Of a DNA stretch of 64,000 bases, positions 30,787-39,757 are shown piece after piece. The translations under genes were made by a program, and so were the position numbers. This DNA is from Achromobacter marplatensis (lineage in GTDB: Bacteria > Pseudomonadota > Gammaproteobacteria > Burkholderiales > Burkholderiaceae_B): positions 558,001-622,000 of the forward strand of contig NZ_NJIG01000001.1 of assembly GCF_002209535.1 (NCBI RefSeq), read 5' to 3'. Numbering within the stretch: the stretch's first letter is position 1; every line of letters starts with the position of its first letter. The notes under the pieces were generated by a model. That model made no database searches and was not told the origin of the DNA. It saw nothing but the letters and a program-made list of their open reading frames with translations.

Positions 30787-32043
30787 ATGCCGCACCCGCC
30801 CCCCCACGACGAGCACGTCGCCAGCAGGCCCGCCACGCACGAGCGCGTGGACCTCGGGCGAAGCTCCTGTCTGGAAGTGTTCCTGGTTTTCCTGCGCCTG
30901 GGACTGACCTCGTTTGGCGGCCCGGTCGCGCATCTGGCTTATTTCCGCACCGAATTCGTCGACAAGCGCCGCTGGCTGGACGATTACGCCTATTCGGATC
31001 TGGTGGCGCTATGCCAATTCCTGCCCGGGCCGGCAAGCAGCCAGGTCGGCATGGCGATCGGCCTGCGGCGCGCGGGTTGGCCCGGCATGGCTGCCGCCTG
31101 GCTGGCATTCACGCTGCCCACCGCGCTGGCGTTGATCGGATTCGCCCTGGGGCTGGCGCATTTCGGCTGGCTGTCGCAGTCGGGTGCGATACACGGCTTG
31201 AAGGTGGCGGCCGTGGCGATCATCGCGCAGGCTGTGTGGGGCATGGGCCGCACGCTTTGCCCGGACCGCCCGCGGGCCGGATTGGCGGTGACGGCCGCCC
31301 TGATCACGGCCGCGCTGCCCACCGCATGGGGGCAGGTGGGCGCGGTCCTGCTGGGCGCCGTCGTGGGTGGCGCCATGCTGCAAGTGCCGCCCCGGCCCAT
31401 CCTGGCCAATCGCACCCAAGGCGCGTCGCGCCGCGCAGGCTATATCGCACTGGCGCTGTTTGTCGTGTTGCTGGCGGGGTTGCCCGCGTGGGCGGCGGTG
31501 TCCGATTCCCCGTTGGCGGCCCAAGTAGCCGGTTTCTACCGGGCGGGCGCGCTGGTGTTCGGCGGCGGCCACGTCGTGCTGCCGTTGCTGGAGGCCACCT
31601 CGGTATCCAGCGGCATGGTGTCCAACGCCGACTTCCTGGCGGGCTATGGGGCCGCGCAAGCCATGCCCGGCCCGGTGTTCGCATTCGCCGCCTTCCTGGG
31701 GGCGATGTCGTCGGGCCCCTTATCGGGCTGGCTCGGCGGGCTGGCATTTTTGGCCGTCATCTTCCTGCCGGGTGCGTTGTTGGTAGCCGGTGCCTTGCCG
31801 TTCTGGGAAAGCCTGCGCCGGCGGCCCGGCGTGCGCAATATGGCCGCAGGCGTGAATGCCGCCGTGGTGGGCATTCTGCTGGCCGCCCTTTATGACCCGG
31901 TCTGGACCAGCGCGATCCTGAATAAGGCGGATTTTGCCCTGGCGCTATTGCTGTTCGCGCTGCTGGTCTATGCGCGCTGGTCGCCCGTCTGGGTGGTGCT
32001 GGCCGCCGCCGCGGGCGGCTGGGCCTTGGCCTGGCTCGGCTAG
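30787..32043 (+). CDS. chrA: Chromate efflux transporter ChrA (long-chain, two-domain)
   Basis: 418 residues from ATG 30787; upstream ATGs at 30670 and 30733 are possible. Two homologous CHR halves: the first starts FLVFLRLGLTSFGGPVAHLAYFRTEFV...LVALCQFLPGPASSQVGMAIGLRRAGWPG, and the second AGFYRAGALVFGGGHVVLPLLE...FLAGYGAAQAMPGPVFAFAAFLG. Both carry the FGGP/FGGG and PGP signatures of ChrA. It exports chromate by proton antiport. It ends with a 4-bp tail overlap with the convergent enoyl-CoA hydratase gene. Confidence 0.93.
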   Translation: MPHPPPHDEHVASRPATHERVDLGRSSCLEVFLVFLRLGLTSFGGPVAHLAYFRTEFVDKRRWLDDYAYSDLVALCQFLPGPASSQVGMAIGLRRAGWPGMAAAWLAFTLPTALALIGFALGLAHFGWLSQSGAIHGLKVAAVAIIAQAVWGMGRTLCPDRPRAGLAVTAALITAALPTAWGQVGAVLLGAVVGGAMLQVPPRPILANRTQGASRRAGYIALALFVVLLAGLPAWAAVSDSPLAAQVAGFYRAGALVFGGGHVVLPLLEATSVSSGMVSNADFLAGYGAAQAMPGPVFAFAAFLGAMSSGPLSGWLGGLAFLAVIFLPGALLVAGALPFWESLRRRPGVRNMAAGVNAAVVGILLAALYDPVWTSAILNKADFALALLLFALLVYARWSPVWVVLAAAAGGWALAWLG

Positions 32044-32834
32044 GACTGCCAGCGGGGCGGCCGCTTCTGCAGGAACGCGTCGATGCCTTCGCACGCGTCG
32101 GCCTCCATCATGTTGCGCGCCATCACGTCGCCGGCATAGTCGTACGCGTCGGCCAGCGCCATCTGCCTTTGCTTGTAGAACATGCGTTTGCCATAGCGGA
32201 TGGCCGTCGGGCTTTTCGCCAGGATGTCGCCCGCCAGGGCGCGCACCCGCGCATCCAATTCGGCCTCGGGCACGGCGTCGTTGATCAAGCCCCAGTCCAC
32301 GGCCTGCGCCGCGTCGATGAAGCGGGCGGTCACCAGCATTTCGAAGGCGCGCTTGGCCGACACGTTGCGGCTGAGCGCCACGGCGGGCGTTGCGCAGAAC
32401 AGGCCGACGTTGATGCCCGACACGGCGAACCGCGCATTGTCGGCGGCTACCGCCAGATCGCAACTGGCGACCAGTTGGCAGCCCGCGGCGGTGGCGATGC
32501 CCTGGACCTTGGCGATGACGGGCACGGGCAAGGCCTGCAGACCTTGCATGACGCTGCCGCATTTGCGGAACAGCGCCCGGTAATAGTCCAACGACGGTTG
32601 GCTGCGCATTTCGCGCAGGTCGTGGCCGGCGCAGAACGCGCGGCCCGCGGATTCCAGCACCACGCAACGCACGTCGGCATCGCGCTCCAGCGCATCGATC
32701 TCCTGCTGCAGCGCGCCCAACAGTCCTTCGGACAAGGCGTTGAACTGCGAGGGCCGGTTCATGCGCAGCGTCACCACGCCGTTTTCCGCGGTGCGTTCAA
32801 GCAGGGGCTGTTCTGCCGAAGTATCCAGTGCCAT
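32040..32834 (-). CDS. Enoyl-CoA hydratase/isomerase family protein
   Basis: 264 residues from the ATG at 32832-32834. Crotonase fold with the oxyanion-hole segments RAFCAGHDLREMRSQ and AGCQLVASCDLAVAADNARFAVSGINVGLFC, then the C-terminal trimerisation helix. The CAGHDLREM and GLFCATP pattern is that of the ECHDC3-like branch, where the catalytic Glu pair of true hydratases is not obvious (N.G.F at one position), so the exact reaction is uncertain. Monocistronic. Confidence 0.88.
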   Translation of the reverse strand: MALDTSAEQPLLERTAENGVVTLRMNRPSQFNALSEGLLGALQQEIDALERDADVRCVVLESAGRAFCAGHDLREMRSQPSLDYYRALFRKCGSVMQGLQALPVPVIAKVQGIATAAGCQLVASCDLAVAADNARFAVSGINVGLFCATPAVALSRNVSAKRAFEMLVTARFIDAAQAVDWGLINDAVPEAELDARVRALAGDILAKSPTAIRYGKRMFYKQRQMALADAYDYAGDVMARNMMEADACEGIDAFLQKRPPRWQS

Positions 32835-32900
32835 GTTGTCTCCAGGTCTCCAGGTGGAATATGGAAGACAGGATACCGCCAAGCGCACCGCTTGGCGGAT

Positions 32901-34097
32901 TCACGCCGCCAGGCGGCGGGCCATGCCTGGCGACAGATACAGCAGCGGTACGACGATCACGGCGCCGATCAAGGCCATGGCGGCCTGCGGCGCCATGCCG
33001 CTGTCCAGCAGCAACGTCGCGATGACGGCCGAGCCGCTCATCTGGAACAGGCCGTACACCGCCGCGGCCGTGCCGGCGCGTTCGGCGAAAGGCTCAAGCG
33101 CCAGGCTCAGGCCCGATCCCAGCGCCAGCGAAAAGCCCACCGTCAGGACGGCGACGGGCAGCATGAAGATCCACGCCGACAACGGCATCCAGGCCCAGGC
33201 CGCGGCATGCATGGCCGAGGCCAGCAGCAGCGCCGCCATGCCGACCCGCACCATGGTGTGGCGGCCATAGCGCGCGATGAAAGTCGGGGCCAGGAAGAAG
33301 GCCGCGATGTTGATCGCGGCGTTGCCGCCGAACCAGGCGGAAAAGCCCAGCTCGGTATATCCCAGCTGCTGCACCAGCACCACCGGCGCCGCGGAGACGA
33401 ACACGAGGATCATCGCCATGCCCGCCATGCCGAACATCGCGAAGTACAGGAACCGGCCGCTGGCCACGATAGGCAGGTAGCGGCGCAGGCTGTAGAGCGC
33501 GCCGCGGGGCTGCGTGGGCGCCGCGCGGGTCTCCTCGAAACGCTTGGCCAGCAGCACGGCCAGCGCCAGCGCGAACGCCACCATGAACACGAAAGTGCTG
33601 CGCCAGCCGGCATGCACGGCCAGAACACCGCCCAGCATGGGCGCCAGCGCGGGCACGGAACACAGCGCCCCGTTCAGGTAGCTATAGACGCGTGCGCCCA
33701 CAGCCGGGCTGAAGCGGTCACGCACGGCGGCAAACGCCACCAGCGACGCCGAGCACGCACCCAGGCCCTGGATGATGCGGGCCGCATAGAACACCTCTAG
33801 CGACGTGGCCGCCGCGCCCAACGCGGAACCGGCCAGATAGGCCAGCGCGCCACCCAGGGCCACTGGCCGGCGGCCATAGCGGTCGGCCAAGGGGCCGATC
33901 AGCATCTGGCCCACCCCGACGGCAAAGATGAACAGGGTGATGCTGGCTTGCAGCGCGCTGACCGGCTGGCCGAAACCATCGGCCATGGCGGGCAGGGAAG
34001 GCAGGTAGATGTCGATGCCCATCGGCGTGAGCGTGACCAGTCCCATCAGGAGACCGATCAGCCAGCGTTGGCTTCGGGAAGATGCAGCAGACTTCAT
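32901..34097 (-). CDS. Bcr/CflA family multidrug MFS transporter
   Basis: 398 residues from the ATG at 34095-34097; no strong ribosome site marks the start. Twelve helices. The early signature TPMGIDIYLPSLPAMADGF is the drug-resistance-transporter (DHA1, Bcr/CflA) hallmark. The A-motif GPLADRYGRRPVALGG and motif C region LAPMLGGVLAVHAGWR are present. It likely exports drugs or small metabolites. It is divergent from the SelW-like gene. Confidence 0.92.
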   Translation of the reverse strand: MKSAASSRSQRWLIGLLMGLVTLTPMGIDIYLPSLPAMADGFGQPVSALQASITLFIFAVGVGQMLIGPLADRYGRRPVALGGALAYLAGSALGAAATSLEVFYAARIIQGLGACSASLVAFAAVRDRFSPAVGARVYSYLNGALCSVPALAPMLGGVLAVHAGWRSTFVFMVAFALALAVLLAKRFEETRAAPTQPRGALYSLRRYLPIVASGRFLYFAMFGMAGMAMILVFVSAAPVVLVQQLGYTELGFSAWFGGNAAINIAAFFLAPTFIARYGRHTMVRVGMAALLLASAMHAAAWAWMPLSAWIFMLPVAVLTVGFSLALGSGLSLALEPFAERAGTAAAVYGLFQMSGSAVIATLLLDSGMAPQAAMALIGAVIVVPLLYLSPGMARRLAA

Positions 34098-34205
34098 GGC
34101 AGGCTCTGGGCGCATTGCACGCCCGGGAAAACCCGACATTATCCATGAATGCGCGGCCCGGCCGAAGCCGGGACCCCGCAAGGCGGGCACAGTAGAATAA
34201 TTGCC

Positions 34206-34529
34206 ATGAACACGCCCGCCTTTCGTCCCCGTATCGTCATCCTGTACTGCACGCAGTGCCAGTGGCTGCTGCGCGCCGGTTGGATGGCGCAAGAACTCCT
34301 GTCCACGTTTTCGACCGACCTGGGTGAAGTGGTCCTGCAGCCCGGCACCGGCGGCATCTTCCAGATTACCTATAACGGCGATCTGATCTGGGACCGCAAA
34401 AGCGATGGCGGATTCCCCGAAGCCAAGGTGCTCAAGCAGCGTGTGCGCGACCGCCTGGATCCGGGGCGCCCGCTAGGCCATATCGACGGTCATACCGCCG
34501 GCCCGCTGGCAGCGCCTCCGGACGCCTGA
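34206..34529 (+). CDS. SelT/SelW/SelH (Rdx) family thioredoxin-like protein
   Basis: 107 residues from ATG 34206. CxxC redox motif near the N-terminus (VILYCTQCQWLLRAGWMAQELL), then VVLQPGTGGIFQITYNGDLIWDRKSDGGFPEAKVLKQRVRD, the Rdx-family core. This is the cysteine form of the selenoprotein W fold, so no selenocysteine insertion is needed. Redox function on an unknown partner. It is convergent with the tctA gene, with stops 3 bp apart. Confidence 0.93.
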   Translation: MNTPAFRPRIVILYCTQCQWLLRAGWMAQELLSTFSTDLGEVVLQPGTGGIFQITYNGDLIWDRKSDGGFPEAKVLKQRVRDRLDPGRPLGHIDGHTAGPLAAPPDA

Positions 34530-34532
34530 CGG

Positions 34533-36062
34533 CTACGCGGCGGATTTCGATTCCTGCAACGCCGCGCGTCCCTTGTTGCGTTGGCGCACCGCCGACACGA
34601 TCAGCAACGCGATCAGCGCGACGCACGCCAGGATGAAGCCCAGGCTGATCGGGCGCGTCACGAAGATCGACAGTTCACCGCGCGACAGCAGCAGGGCGCG
34701 GCGGAAGTTCTCTTCCACCATCGGCCCCAGCACGAAGCCCAGCAGCAAGGGCGCGGGTTCAAACCGCAACCGGATCAACGCATAACCCGCTGCGCCGAAC
34801 ACCGTCACCATGCCTACGTCGAACAGGTTGTTGTTCGTGCTGTAGACCCCCACGCAAACAAAGAACAGCGCGGCAGGGAACAGGTAGCGGAACGGCACGG
34901 TCAGCAAACGCACCCACATGCCGATCAACGGCAGGTTCAGCAGCAACAGCAACACGTTGCCGACCCAGAAGCTGGCGATCAGCCCCCAGAACATGTCGGC
35001 GTGTTCGATCATCATCTGCGGACCCGGCTGGATGCCATGGATGATCAGCGCGCCCAGCATCAAGGCCATCACCGGATCGCCGGGGATGCCCAGGCTCATC
35101 GTCGGGATGAAGCTCGTCTGCGTCGACGCGCTGGTAGCCGCCTCCGGACCCGCGATCCCTTCAATGGCGCCGCGTCCGAAGCGGCGCGGCTCGCGTGCCA
35201 CCTTCTTTTCCACCGCGTAAGAGATGAACGATGCGATGGTCGGACCCGTGCCCGGCAGGATGCCGAACGCCGCGCCGATGGCCGTGCCGCGCACCAGTGC
35301 GCCCCGCGACTGCTTGATGTCGCCGGCTTCGGGCCGCATCGACTTCATGCTGATCTTGCCGGTGGTAATCTTGCTGTCGCCGCCGATGCGGTTGATGTTC
35401 TTCAGGAAGTCCGCCACGCCGAACAGGCCCATGGCCAGCGCCACGATCTGCAAACCGTCGGAGAGCTCCAGGATGCCGAAGTGAAAGCGCATCGTGCCGG
35501 TGTTGACGTCGGTGCCGACCACGCCCAGCAGCAGCCCCACGACCACCATCGCCACGCCTTTGATCGCCGATCCCTTCGCCAACGTGGCGCCGGCCAGCAG
35601 GCCCAGCATCATCATGGAGAAATACTCGGCGGGGCCGAACTTGAAGGCCACGTCCACCAGCATCGGCGAAAACAGGATCATCGCCAGGATGCCGACCGAC
35701 GCGCCGCAGAACGACGAGAACATCAGCATGAACAGCGCGGACCCGGCCTTGCCGTTGCGCGCCAGCGGATTGCCGTCCAGGCAGGCCACGGCGTGCGACG
35801 CGGTACCCGGCAGGTTCAGCATGATGGAGGTGATGCCGCCGCCATACTGCGAGCCGTAGTAGATGCCGGACAGCATCACCAGCGCCGCGGTCGGCGTCAT
35901 GGTGTACGTCAACGGCAGCAGGATGGAAATGGCGGCCAGCACGCCCATGCCCGGCAGCACGCCGATCAGGTTGCCCATGAACACGCCGAACACGGCCCAC
36001 ATCAGGTTGTCCAGCGCGAACGCGACCGAAAACCCGTGCATCAGATTATTGAAGATTTCCAT
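34533..36062 (-). CDS. tctA: Tripartite tricarboxylate transporter large permease TctA
   Basis: 509 residues with about 11-12 helices. TctA signatures: GVLPGMGVLAAISILLPLTYTMTPTAALVMLSGIYYGSQYGG, NLPGTASHAVACLDG, GILPGTGPTIASFISYAVEKK and STQTSFIPTMSLGIPGDPVMALMLGAL. It forms the membrane channel of a TctCBA importer for carboxylic acids. It follows tctB by 3 bp. No tctC is adjacent; the only Bug/TctC receptor in the window is at 58837. Confidence 0.95.
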   Translation of the reverse strand: MEIFNNLMHGFSVAFALDNLMWAVFGVFMGNLIGVLPGMGVLAAISILLPLTYTMTPTAALVMLSGIYYGSQYGGGITSIMLNLPGTASHAVACLDGNPLARNGKAGSALFMLMFSSFCGASVGILAMILFSPMLVDVAFKFGPAEYFSMMMLGLLAGATLAKGSAIKGVAMVVVGLLLGVVGTDVNTGTMRFHFGILELSDGLQIVALAMGLFGVADFLKNINRIGGDSKITTGKISMKSMRPEAGDIKQSRGALVRGTAIGAAFGILPGTGPTIASFISYAVEKKVAREPRRFGRGAIEGIAGPEAATSASTQTSFIPTMSLGIPGDPVMALMLGALIIHGIQPGPQMMIEHADMFWGLIASFWVGNVLLLLLNLPLIGMWVRLLTVPFRYLFPAALFFVCVGVYSTNNNLFDVGMVTVFGAAGYALIRLRFEPAPLLLGFVLGPMVEENFRRALLLSRGELSIFVTRPISLGFILACVALIALLIVSAVRQRNKGRAALQESKSAA

Positions 36063-36065
36063 CGA

Positions 36066-36536
36066 TCAGCCCCAGCGGAACAACGGAAACTGCAACTGCA
36101 GCGCCCACGAGAACACGGCCACGCCCAGGATCGTCACGCCCACGGCAAGCAGGGCAGCGCTGCGCCACGTGTGCTGACGGTCGCCCATTGCGGAAATGAA
36201 CACCAGGACGAAGGTGGCAGGAACCAGGCCGCCGAACTTGCCGACCAGGATGAAGGCCAGCAAGCCGCCAATGATGCAGCCCCAGCCGCGCCATTCGGGC
36301 GGCGGAACCTCTTCGGCGTCTTCTTCGGCCGTGGCAGGGGATGCGGCCATCTTGGCGATGATCAATCCCAGCATCACCAGCAAGGCGCCCAGGATCGCCG
36401 GGAACATGCCCGGCCCCATGCGCGCAAGGCTGCCTAGCGTATATGTGGATGCCTGAGCGATAGCGCCCAGGCCCAGCACGATCATCGTGCCGGCGGCCCA
36501 CGCCTCGCGCCGGACGGCGCTGCGTTTCGATTGCAT
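36066..36536 (-). CDS. tctB: Tripartite tricarboxylate transporter small permease TctB
   Basis: 156 residues from the ATG at 36534-36536 with GGGAGGA upstream. Four helices, TctB pattern (GLGAIAQASTYTLGSLARMGPGMFPAILGALLVMLGLII, WGCIIGGLLAFILVGKFGGLVPATFVLVFISAMGDR). It partners TctA in the membrane. The two-gene operon starts here without a receptor gene. Confidence 0.93.
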   Translation of the reverse strand: MQSKRSAVRREAWAAGTMIVLGLGAIAQASTYTLGSLARMGPGMFPAILGALLVMLGLIIAKMAASPATAEEDAEEVPPPEWRGWGCIIGGLLAFILVGKFGGLVPATFVLVFISAMGDRQHTWRSAALLAVGVTILGVAVFSWALQLQFPLFRWG

Positions 36537-36701
36537 TTGGTCTAGTCCTCCCGTTGTTGTGCTTTTGTCTGACTGACGTCTGAAAAAAAGCTGACATTGC
36601 AATGAATGCGGGAGTCTAAAAATCCAAACTTCCGTTCACCTTTCAGGCAAGCGGAGAATCGGGCCGAGGGCGATATTTATGCGGAAAATCGCGGGAAATC
36701 C

Positions 36702-37871
36702 CTAAGATCCGCGTGCCGCGGATGGCGGACGGAAGCGAATCGCCATGCCGAAGAGCACGAGGCAGATCAACGTCATGAGGATCCACGCAGGCGTCAGGTC
36801 GGCCAGGTGTTGGCGGATGAGGCCGGCGGCGAATGGAAAGAGCGCAGCGATCAAGTAGCCCACGCCTTGCACGAACGAGGCCAGCCGGCCGGCTTCCGCC
36901 GGCGTTGTTGCATGATCCATGGCGACGATCAGCGATAAGGGGAAGAGCGCGCCGATGCCCAGCCCCGCCAACACGGCCGCGGGCCAAGCCAGGGCGGCGG
37001 GCGCCGCGATCAGGCCGATCAAACCCAGGAACAGCGCGCCGATCGCCACGAACAGCGCCGGCCGGCGGTCAGGCAAGCGGCCGATGCATAGCGACACCAA
37101 GAGGCCTGCGGCGATTTCCGCCGCGGTCACGGCGCCCAGCAACTGGCCCGCCGACACCGGGGTCCAGCCCAGCGCGGTGTAGTAGGGCGGCAGCCATGCC
37201 AGCACCAGCGTGTAGGCGCCCGTGCCCAGGCCGAAGAACATCGCCAGCAACCAGACGCGCGGGCGCGGCGTGCGGATGGGACTGGCCGCGCCCTGGGCGG
37301 CTGGCGGGTTCGGCGATGCCCGGTTCACCAGCAACCAGACGGCCAGCGCGATGGCGGCGGGCACGGCCCAGACCGCCAACGCCTGCAGCCAGCCGGCGCG
37401 TTGCGCGAGCACCGGCGAGGCCACGCTGGCCACGGCGGCGCCGCCCATGATCGCCGTTGAATAGATGCCCATGATCGCGCTGCTGCCCGCCGCGAAACGG
37501 GTCTTGATGTAGATGGGCAGCAAGGCTTGCGTGACGGCAATGCCCAGGCCGGCAACGACGCCGCTGGCCAGCATCAGGCTGGTGTGCCCGGCCCACCAGC
37601 GGCCCGCGGTCGCGGCGGTGACGAGCACCAGGCCCAGGGCGACGCCGAGTTGTTCGCCGACCAGGCGGCGCAGCGGCGCCACGCTCAAGGCGCCCAGGCC
37701 CATCACGAACACGGGCAGGGCGGTCAGCAGGCCGGCGACGGTGTCGGACATGCGGGTGGCGGCTTGCATCCAGTCCAGCAATGGGGGAACGGAAGCCAGG
37801 ACGGGACGCAGGTTCAGGCCGACGAGGATGATGGTGGCGATGCGCCAGACGTTGAGACGGGGGAAAGACAC
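36702..37871 (-). CDS. CynX/NimT-type MFS transporter
   Basis: 389 residues from GTG at 37869-37871, chosen because TTGGAGC lies 6 bases upstream; any longer frame runs through the operator region. Twelve helices with the CynX-like start RIATIILVGLNLRPVLASVPPLL and later TQALLPIYIKTRF, LLAMFFGLGTGAYTLVLAWLPPYYTALGW and GIGALFPLSLIVAMDH. The family exports or imports small anions and drugs such as cyanate or nitroimidazoles. It is divergent from a MarR regulator with two palindromic operators between, so MarR control is likely. Confidence 0.88.
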   Translation of the reverse strand: MSFPRLNVWRIATIILVGLNLRPVLASVPPLLDWMQAATRMSDTVAGLLTALPVFVMGLGALSVAPLRRLVGEQLGVALGLVLVTAATAGRWWAGHTSLMLASGVVAGLGIAVTQALLPIYIKTRFAAGSSAIMGIYSTAIMGGAAVASVASPVLAQRAGWLQALAVWAVPAAIALAVWLLVNRASPNPPAAQGAASPIRTPRPRVWLLAMFFGLGTGAYTLVLAWLPPYYTALGWTPVSAGQLLGAVTAAEIAAGLLVSLCIGRLPDRRPALFVAIGALFLGLIGLIAAPAALAWPAAVLAGLGIGALFPLSLIVAMDHATTPAEAGRLASFVQGVGYLIAALFPFAAGLIRQHLADLTPAWILMTLICLVLFGMAIRFRPPSAARGS

Positions 37872-37922
37872 GGTTGCTCCAAACCCGGAACAGGCAGCCG
37901 CATGCGGCGTGTTCCGGTAAAC

Positions 37923-37967
37923 TATCTTGGCATCAAGATATTTGTATTTTATCTTCACGTCAAGATA
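37923..37967. promoter_or_regulatory. Two 18-bp MarR operators between divergent MFS and MarR genes
   Basis: TATCTTG-GCAT-CAAGATA at 37923-37940 (perfect 7-bp arms) and TATCTT-CACGTC-AAGATA at 37950-37967 (6-bp arms), 27 bp centre to centre. The second ends at the ribosome site of the MarR gene. The arms fit the usual MarR-family site and their placement covers both promoters. Confidence 0.8.
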
Positions 37968-37983
37968 AATGGAGGGAGTGACC

Positions 37984-38469
37984 GTGGATAGAGCAAGCCG
38001 GGCGGTAGAGCAGTGGAACCGCGAACGTCCCGAGCTGGATGTGTCGACCATGCGCGTGCTGGGCCGCTTGGGCGAATGCGCGCTGGTGATCACGCGCGAC
38101 CGGATCAATCCGCTATTTGCGCAGTTCGGCCTGCAGCCGGGGGAGTTCGATGTGCTGGCGACACTGCGCCGCAGCGGCAAGCCTTATGCCTTGACGCCTA
38201 CGGCGCTCTACGAAGACGCCATGATTTCGTCCGGCAGCATGACCAACCGCATCGACCGGCTGGAGAAGGCCGGTCTGGTGGTGCGCACGCCCAACCCGGA
38301 CGACGGGCGGGCGACCTTGGTGATGTTGACGCAACCGGGGCTGAAGCTGATCGACGAAGCCGTGGTGGCGCATCTGCGCAACCAGGCGGAAGTGTTGTCG
38401 CCGCTAAGCGCCTCCGAGCAGGAGCAGTTGAGCCGCCTGCTCGGCAAGTTGTTGAAGGCCTACGAATAG
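37984..38469 (+). CDS. MarR-family transcriptional regulator
   Basis: 161 residues from GTG 37984; GGAGGGAG ends 5 bases before it, which makes the ATG at 37969 (inside that site) unlikely. Winged-helix core: FGLQPGEFDVLATLRRSGKPYALTPTALYEDAMISSGSMTNRIDRLEKAGLVVRTPNPDDGRATLVMLT, the MarR HTH plus wing with the DDGR signature. N- and C-terminal helices form the dimer. It probably represses the divergent MFS gene and itself through the two operators just upstream. Confidence 0.93.
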   Translation: MDRASRAVEQWNRERPELDVSTMRVLGRLGECALVITRDRINPLFAQFGLQPGEFDVLATLRRSGKPYALTPTALYEDAMISSGSMTNRIDRLEKAGLVVRTPNPDDGRATLVMLTQPGLKLIDEAVVAHLRNQAEVLSPLSASEQEQLSRLLGKLLKAYE

Positions 38470-38499
38470 GCGGCGGCGCACGTCAGGATCGCAAGCGGA

Positions 38500-38979
38500 T
38501 TACAAGCCGAGTTCAGACAATCCGGGATGATCGTCCGGGCGGCGGCCGAGCGGCCACCGGAACTTGCGGTCGGCTTCCTTGATGGGCAGGTCGTTGATGC
38601 AGGCGTAACGGTTCACCATCAGGCCGTCTTCGCCGAATTCCCAGTTCTCGTTGCCGTAGGACCGAAACCAATTGCCTGAATCGTCGTGCCATTCATAGGC
38701 ATAGCGGACCGCGATGCGATTGCCCGTATAGGCCCACAATTCCTTGATCAATCGGTAGTCCAGCTCTTTGGCCCACTTGCGCGCCAGGAAGGCGCGGGCT
38801 TCATCGCGGTTCTTCACGAATTCGGCGCGATTGCGCCAATGCGTGTCCAGACTGTAGGCCAGCGCCACCTTGTCGGGGTCGCGGCTGTTCCAGCCGTCTT
38901 CGGCCAGCCGGACCTTCTGCATGGCGCTTTGGTGCGTGAAGGGGGGAAGCGGCGGGCGGACTTCAGGGGTCGATGTCAT
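38500..38979 (-). CDS. NTF2-like protein of the DUF1348 type
   Basis: 159 residues. Conserved DUF1348 blocks: [86 protein letters not shown], and [19 protein letters not shown]. It is an NTF2/SnoaL-like cone fold of unknown activity. It lies 31 bp downstream of a TetR gene on the same strand and is probably co-regulated by it. Confidence 0.9.
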   Translation of the reverse strand: MTSTPEVRPPLPPFTHQSAMQKVRLAEDGWNSRDPDKVALAYSLDTHWRNRAEFVKNRDEARAFLARKWAKELDYRLIKELWAYTGNRIAVRYAYEWHDDSGNWFRSYGNENWEFGEDGLMVNRYACINDLPIKEADRKFRWPLGRRPDDHPGLSELGL

Positions 38980-39010
38980 GGGATGGGCCTCTTGCGTGGG
39001 GGGGAAGGGT

Positions 39011-39601
39011 TCAGGTGCTTGCGGGCAGCAGCGCCGCGGCAGCGCGTTCGGCGCTGTCGGTAATCGACAGGTCGCCCGTCACCAGTGCGACGGCGATGGC
39101 GCCATCGATCAGCACCAACAGCTGGCGCGCCGTTTCGTCCGGGTCGGGCAGCGCTGCGGCTTGCGCCAGCGTCAGCACATGGGCCAGCAGCCGCGCCTTG
39201 TGCAGGCGGGATACCTCGCGGATGGGATTCGCAGGGTCGCCGATTTCACCGGCGGCGTTAATGAACGCGCAACCACGAAACCCTTCCGACGCAAACCATT
39301 CGCGCAAGGCATCGAAGATGGACAGCAGACGCGCGCGGGGCGTGGCCGCTTGCGTCGTGGCCGTAATGAACCACTGCATCCAGCGTTCATCGCGCGCTTG
39401 CAAGGCCGCCGCCACCAGCGCGTCCTTGGTGGGGTAGTGCTTGTACAGGCTTTTGCGCGCCACCCCGGATGTCTTCACGATCAGATCCATCCCGGTGGCA
39501 TGGATGCCGCCTTGATAGATAAGGCTTTCGGTGGCGCGCAGCAATCGCTCCTGCGTGTGGCCTAGCGTATCGGGGAGGATGCCGGTTGTCGTCGATGTCA
39601 T
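39011..39601 (-). CDS. TetR-family transcriptional regulator
   Basis: 196 residues from the ATG at 39599-39601. HTH at residues about 17-60 ([49 protein letters not shown]), then a TetR_C domain with the [15 protein letters not shown] segment seen in small-molecule-sensing members. It heads a two-gene transcript with the DUF1348 protein. Two palindromic sites lie 14-64 bp upstream, consistent with autoregulation. Confidence 0.92.
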   Translation of the reverse strand: MTSTTTGILPDTLGHTQERLLRATESLIYQGGIHATGMDLIVKTSGVARKSLYKHYPTKDALVAAALQARDERWMQWFITATTQAATPRARLLSIFDALREWFASEGFRGCAFINAAGEIGDPANPIREVSRLHKARLLAHVLTLAQAAALPDPDETARQLLVLIDGAIAVALVTGDLSITDSAERAAAALLPAST

Positions 39602-39614
39602 GAAAGCGCTTTGG

Positions 39615-39665
39615 GAGAATGATCGTTCTACACTACGGTGCACGAATGGTAGAACGATCATTCTC
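39615..39665. promoter_or_regulatory. Paired TetR operators, each a GATC-centred palindrome
   Basis: AGAATGATCGTTCT (39616-39629) and AGAACGATCATTCT (39651-39664) follow AGAANGATCNTTCT, and they are exact reverse complements of each other. The larger arms GAGAATGATCGTTCTAC and GTAGAACGATCATTCTC (17 bp each, 17-base gap) make a perfect inverted repeat. The distance between centres is 35 bp, near three helical turns. Confidence 0.8.
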
Positions 39666-39721
39666 CGGCGTCAATCGAATTATTCGCATACACCATAACC
39701 AGGCTTCGTGGCATGATCTGC

Positions 39722-39751
39722 TTGCTTTTTCTGTCAAAATTATGCTAATAT
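39722..39751 (+). promoter_or_regulatory. Extended -10 promoter reading into the 50-codon ORF
   Basis: -35 TTGCTT (39722-39727), 18-bp spacer, TGC then -10 TAATAT (39746-39751). The surrounding 100 bp is much richer in AT than the rest of the window. Imperfect 18-bp direct repeats (ATTCGCA..AC.ATAAC) at about 39682 and 39758 flank it. Transcription would start near 39758. Confidence 0.6.
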
Positions 39752-39757
39752 CTTTTA

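Noticed and set aside
34581-36437. 618-codon frame on the plus strand
   Set aside because: Antisense to tctA/tctB; rich in His, Gln and Arg with no recognisable fold.
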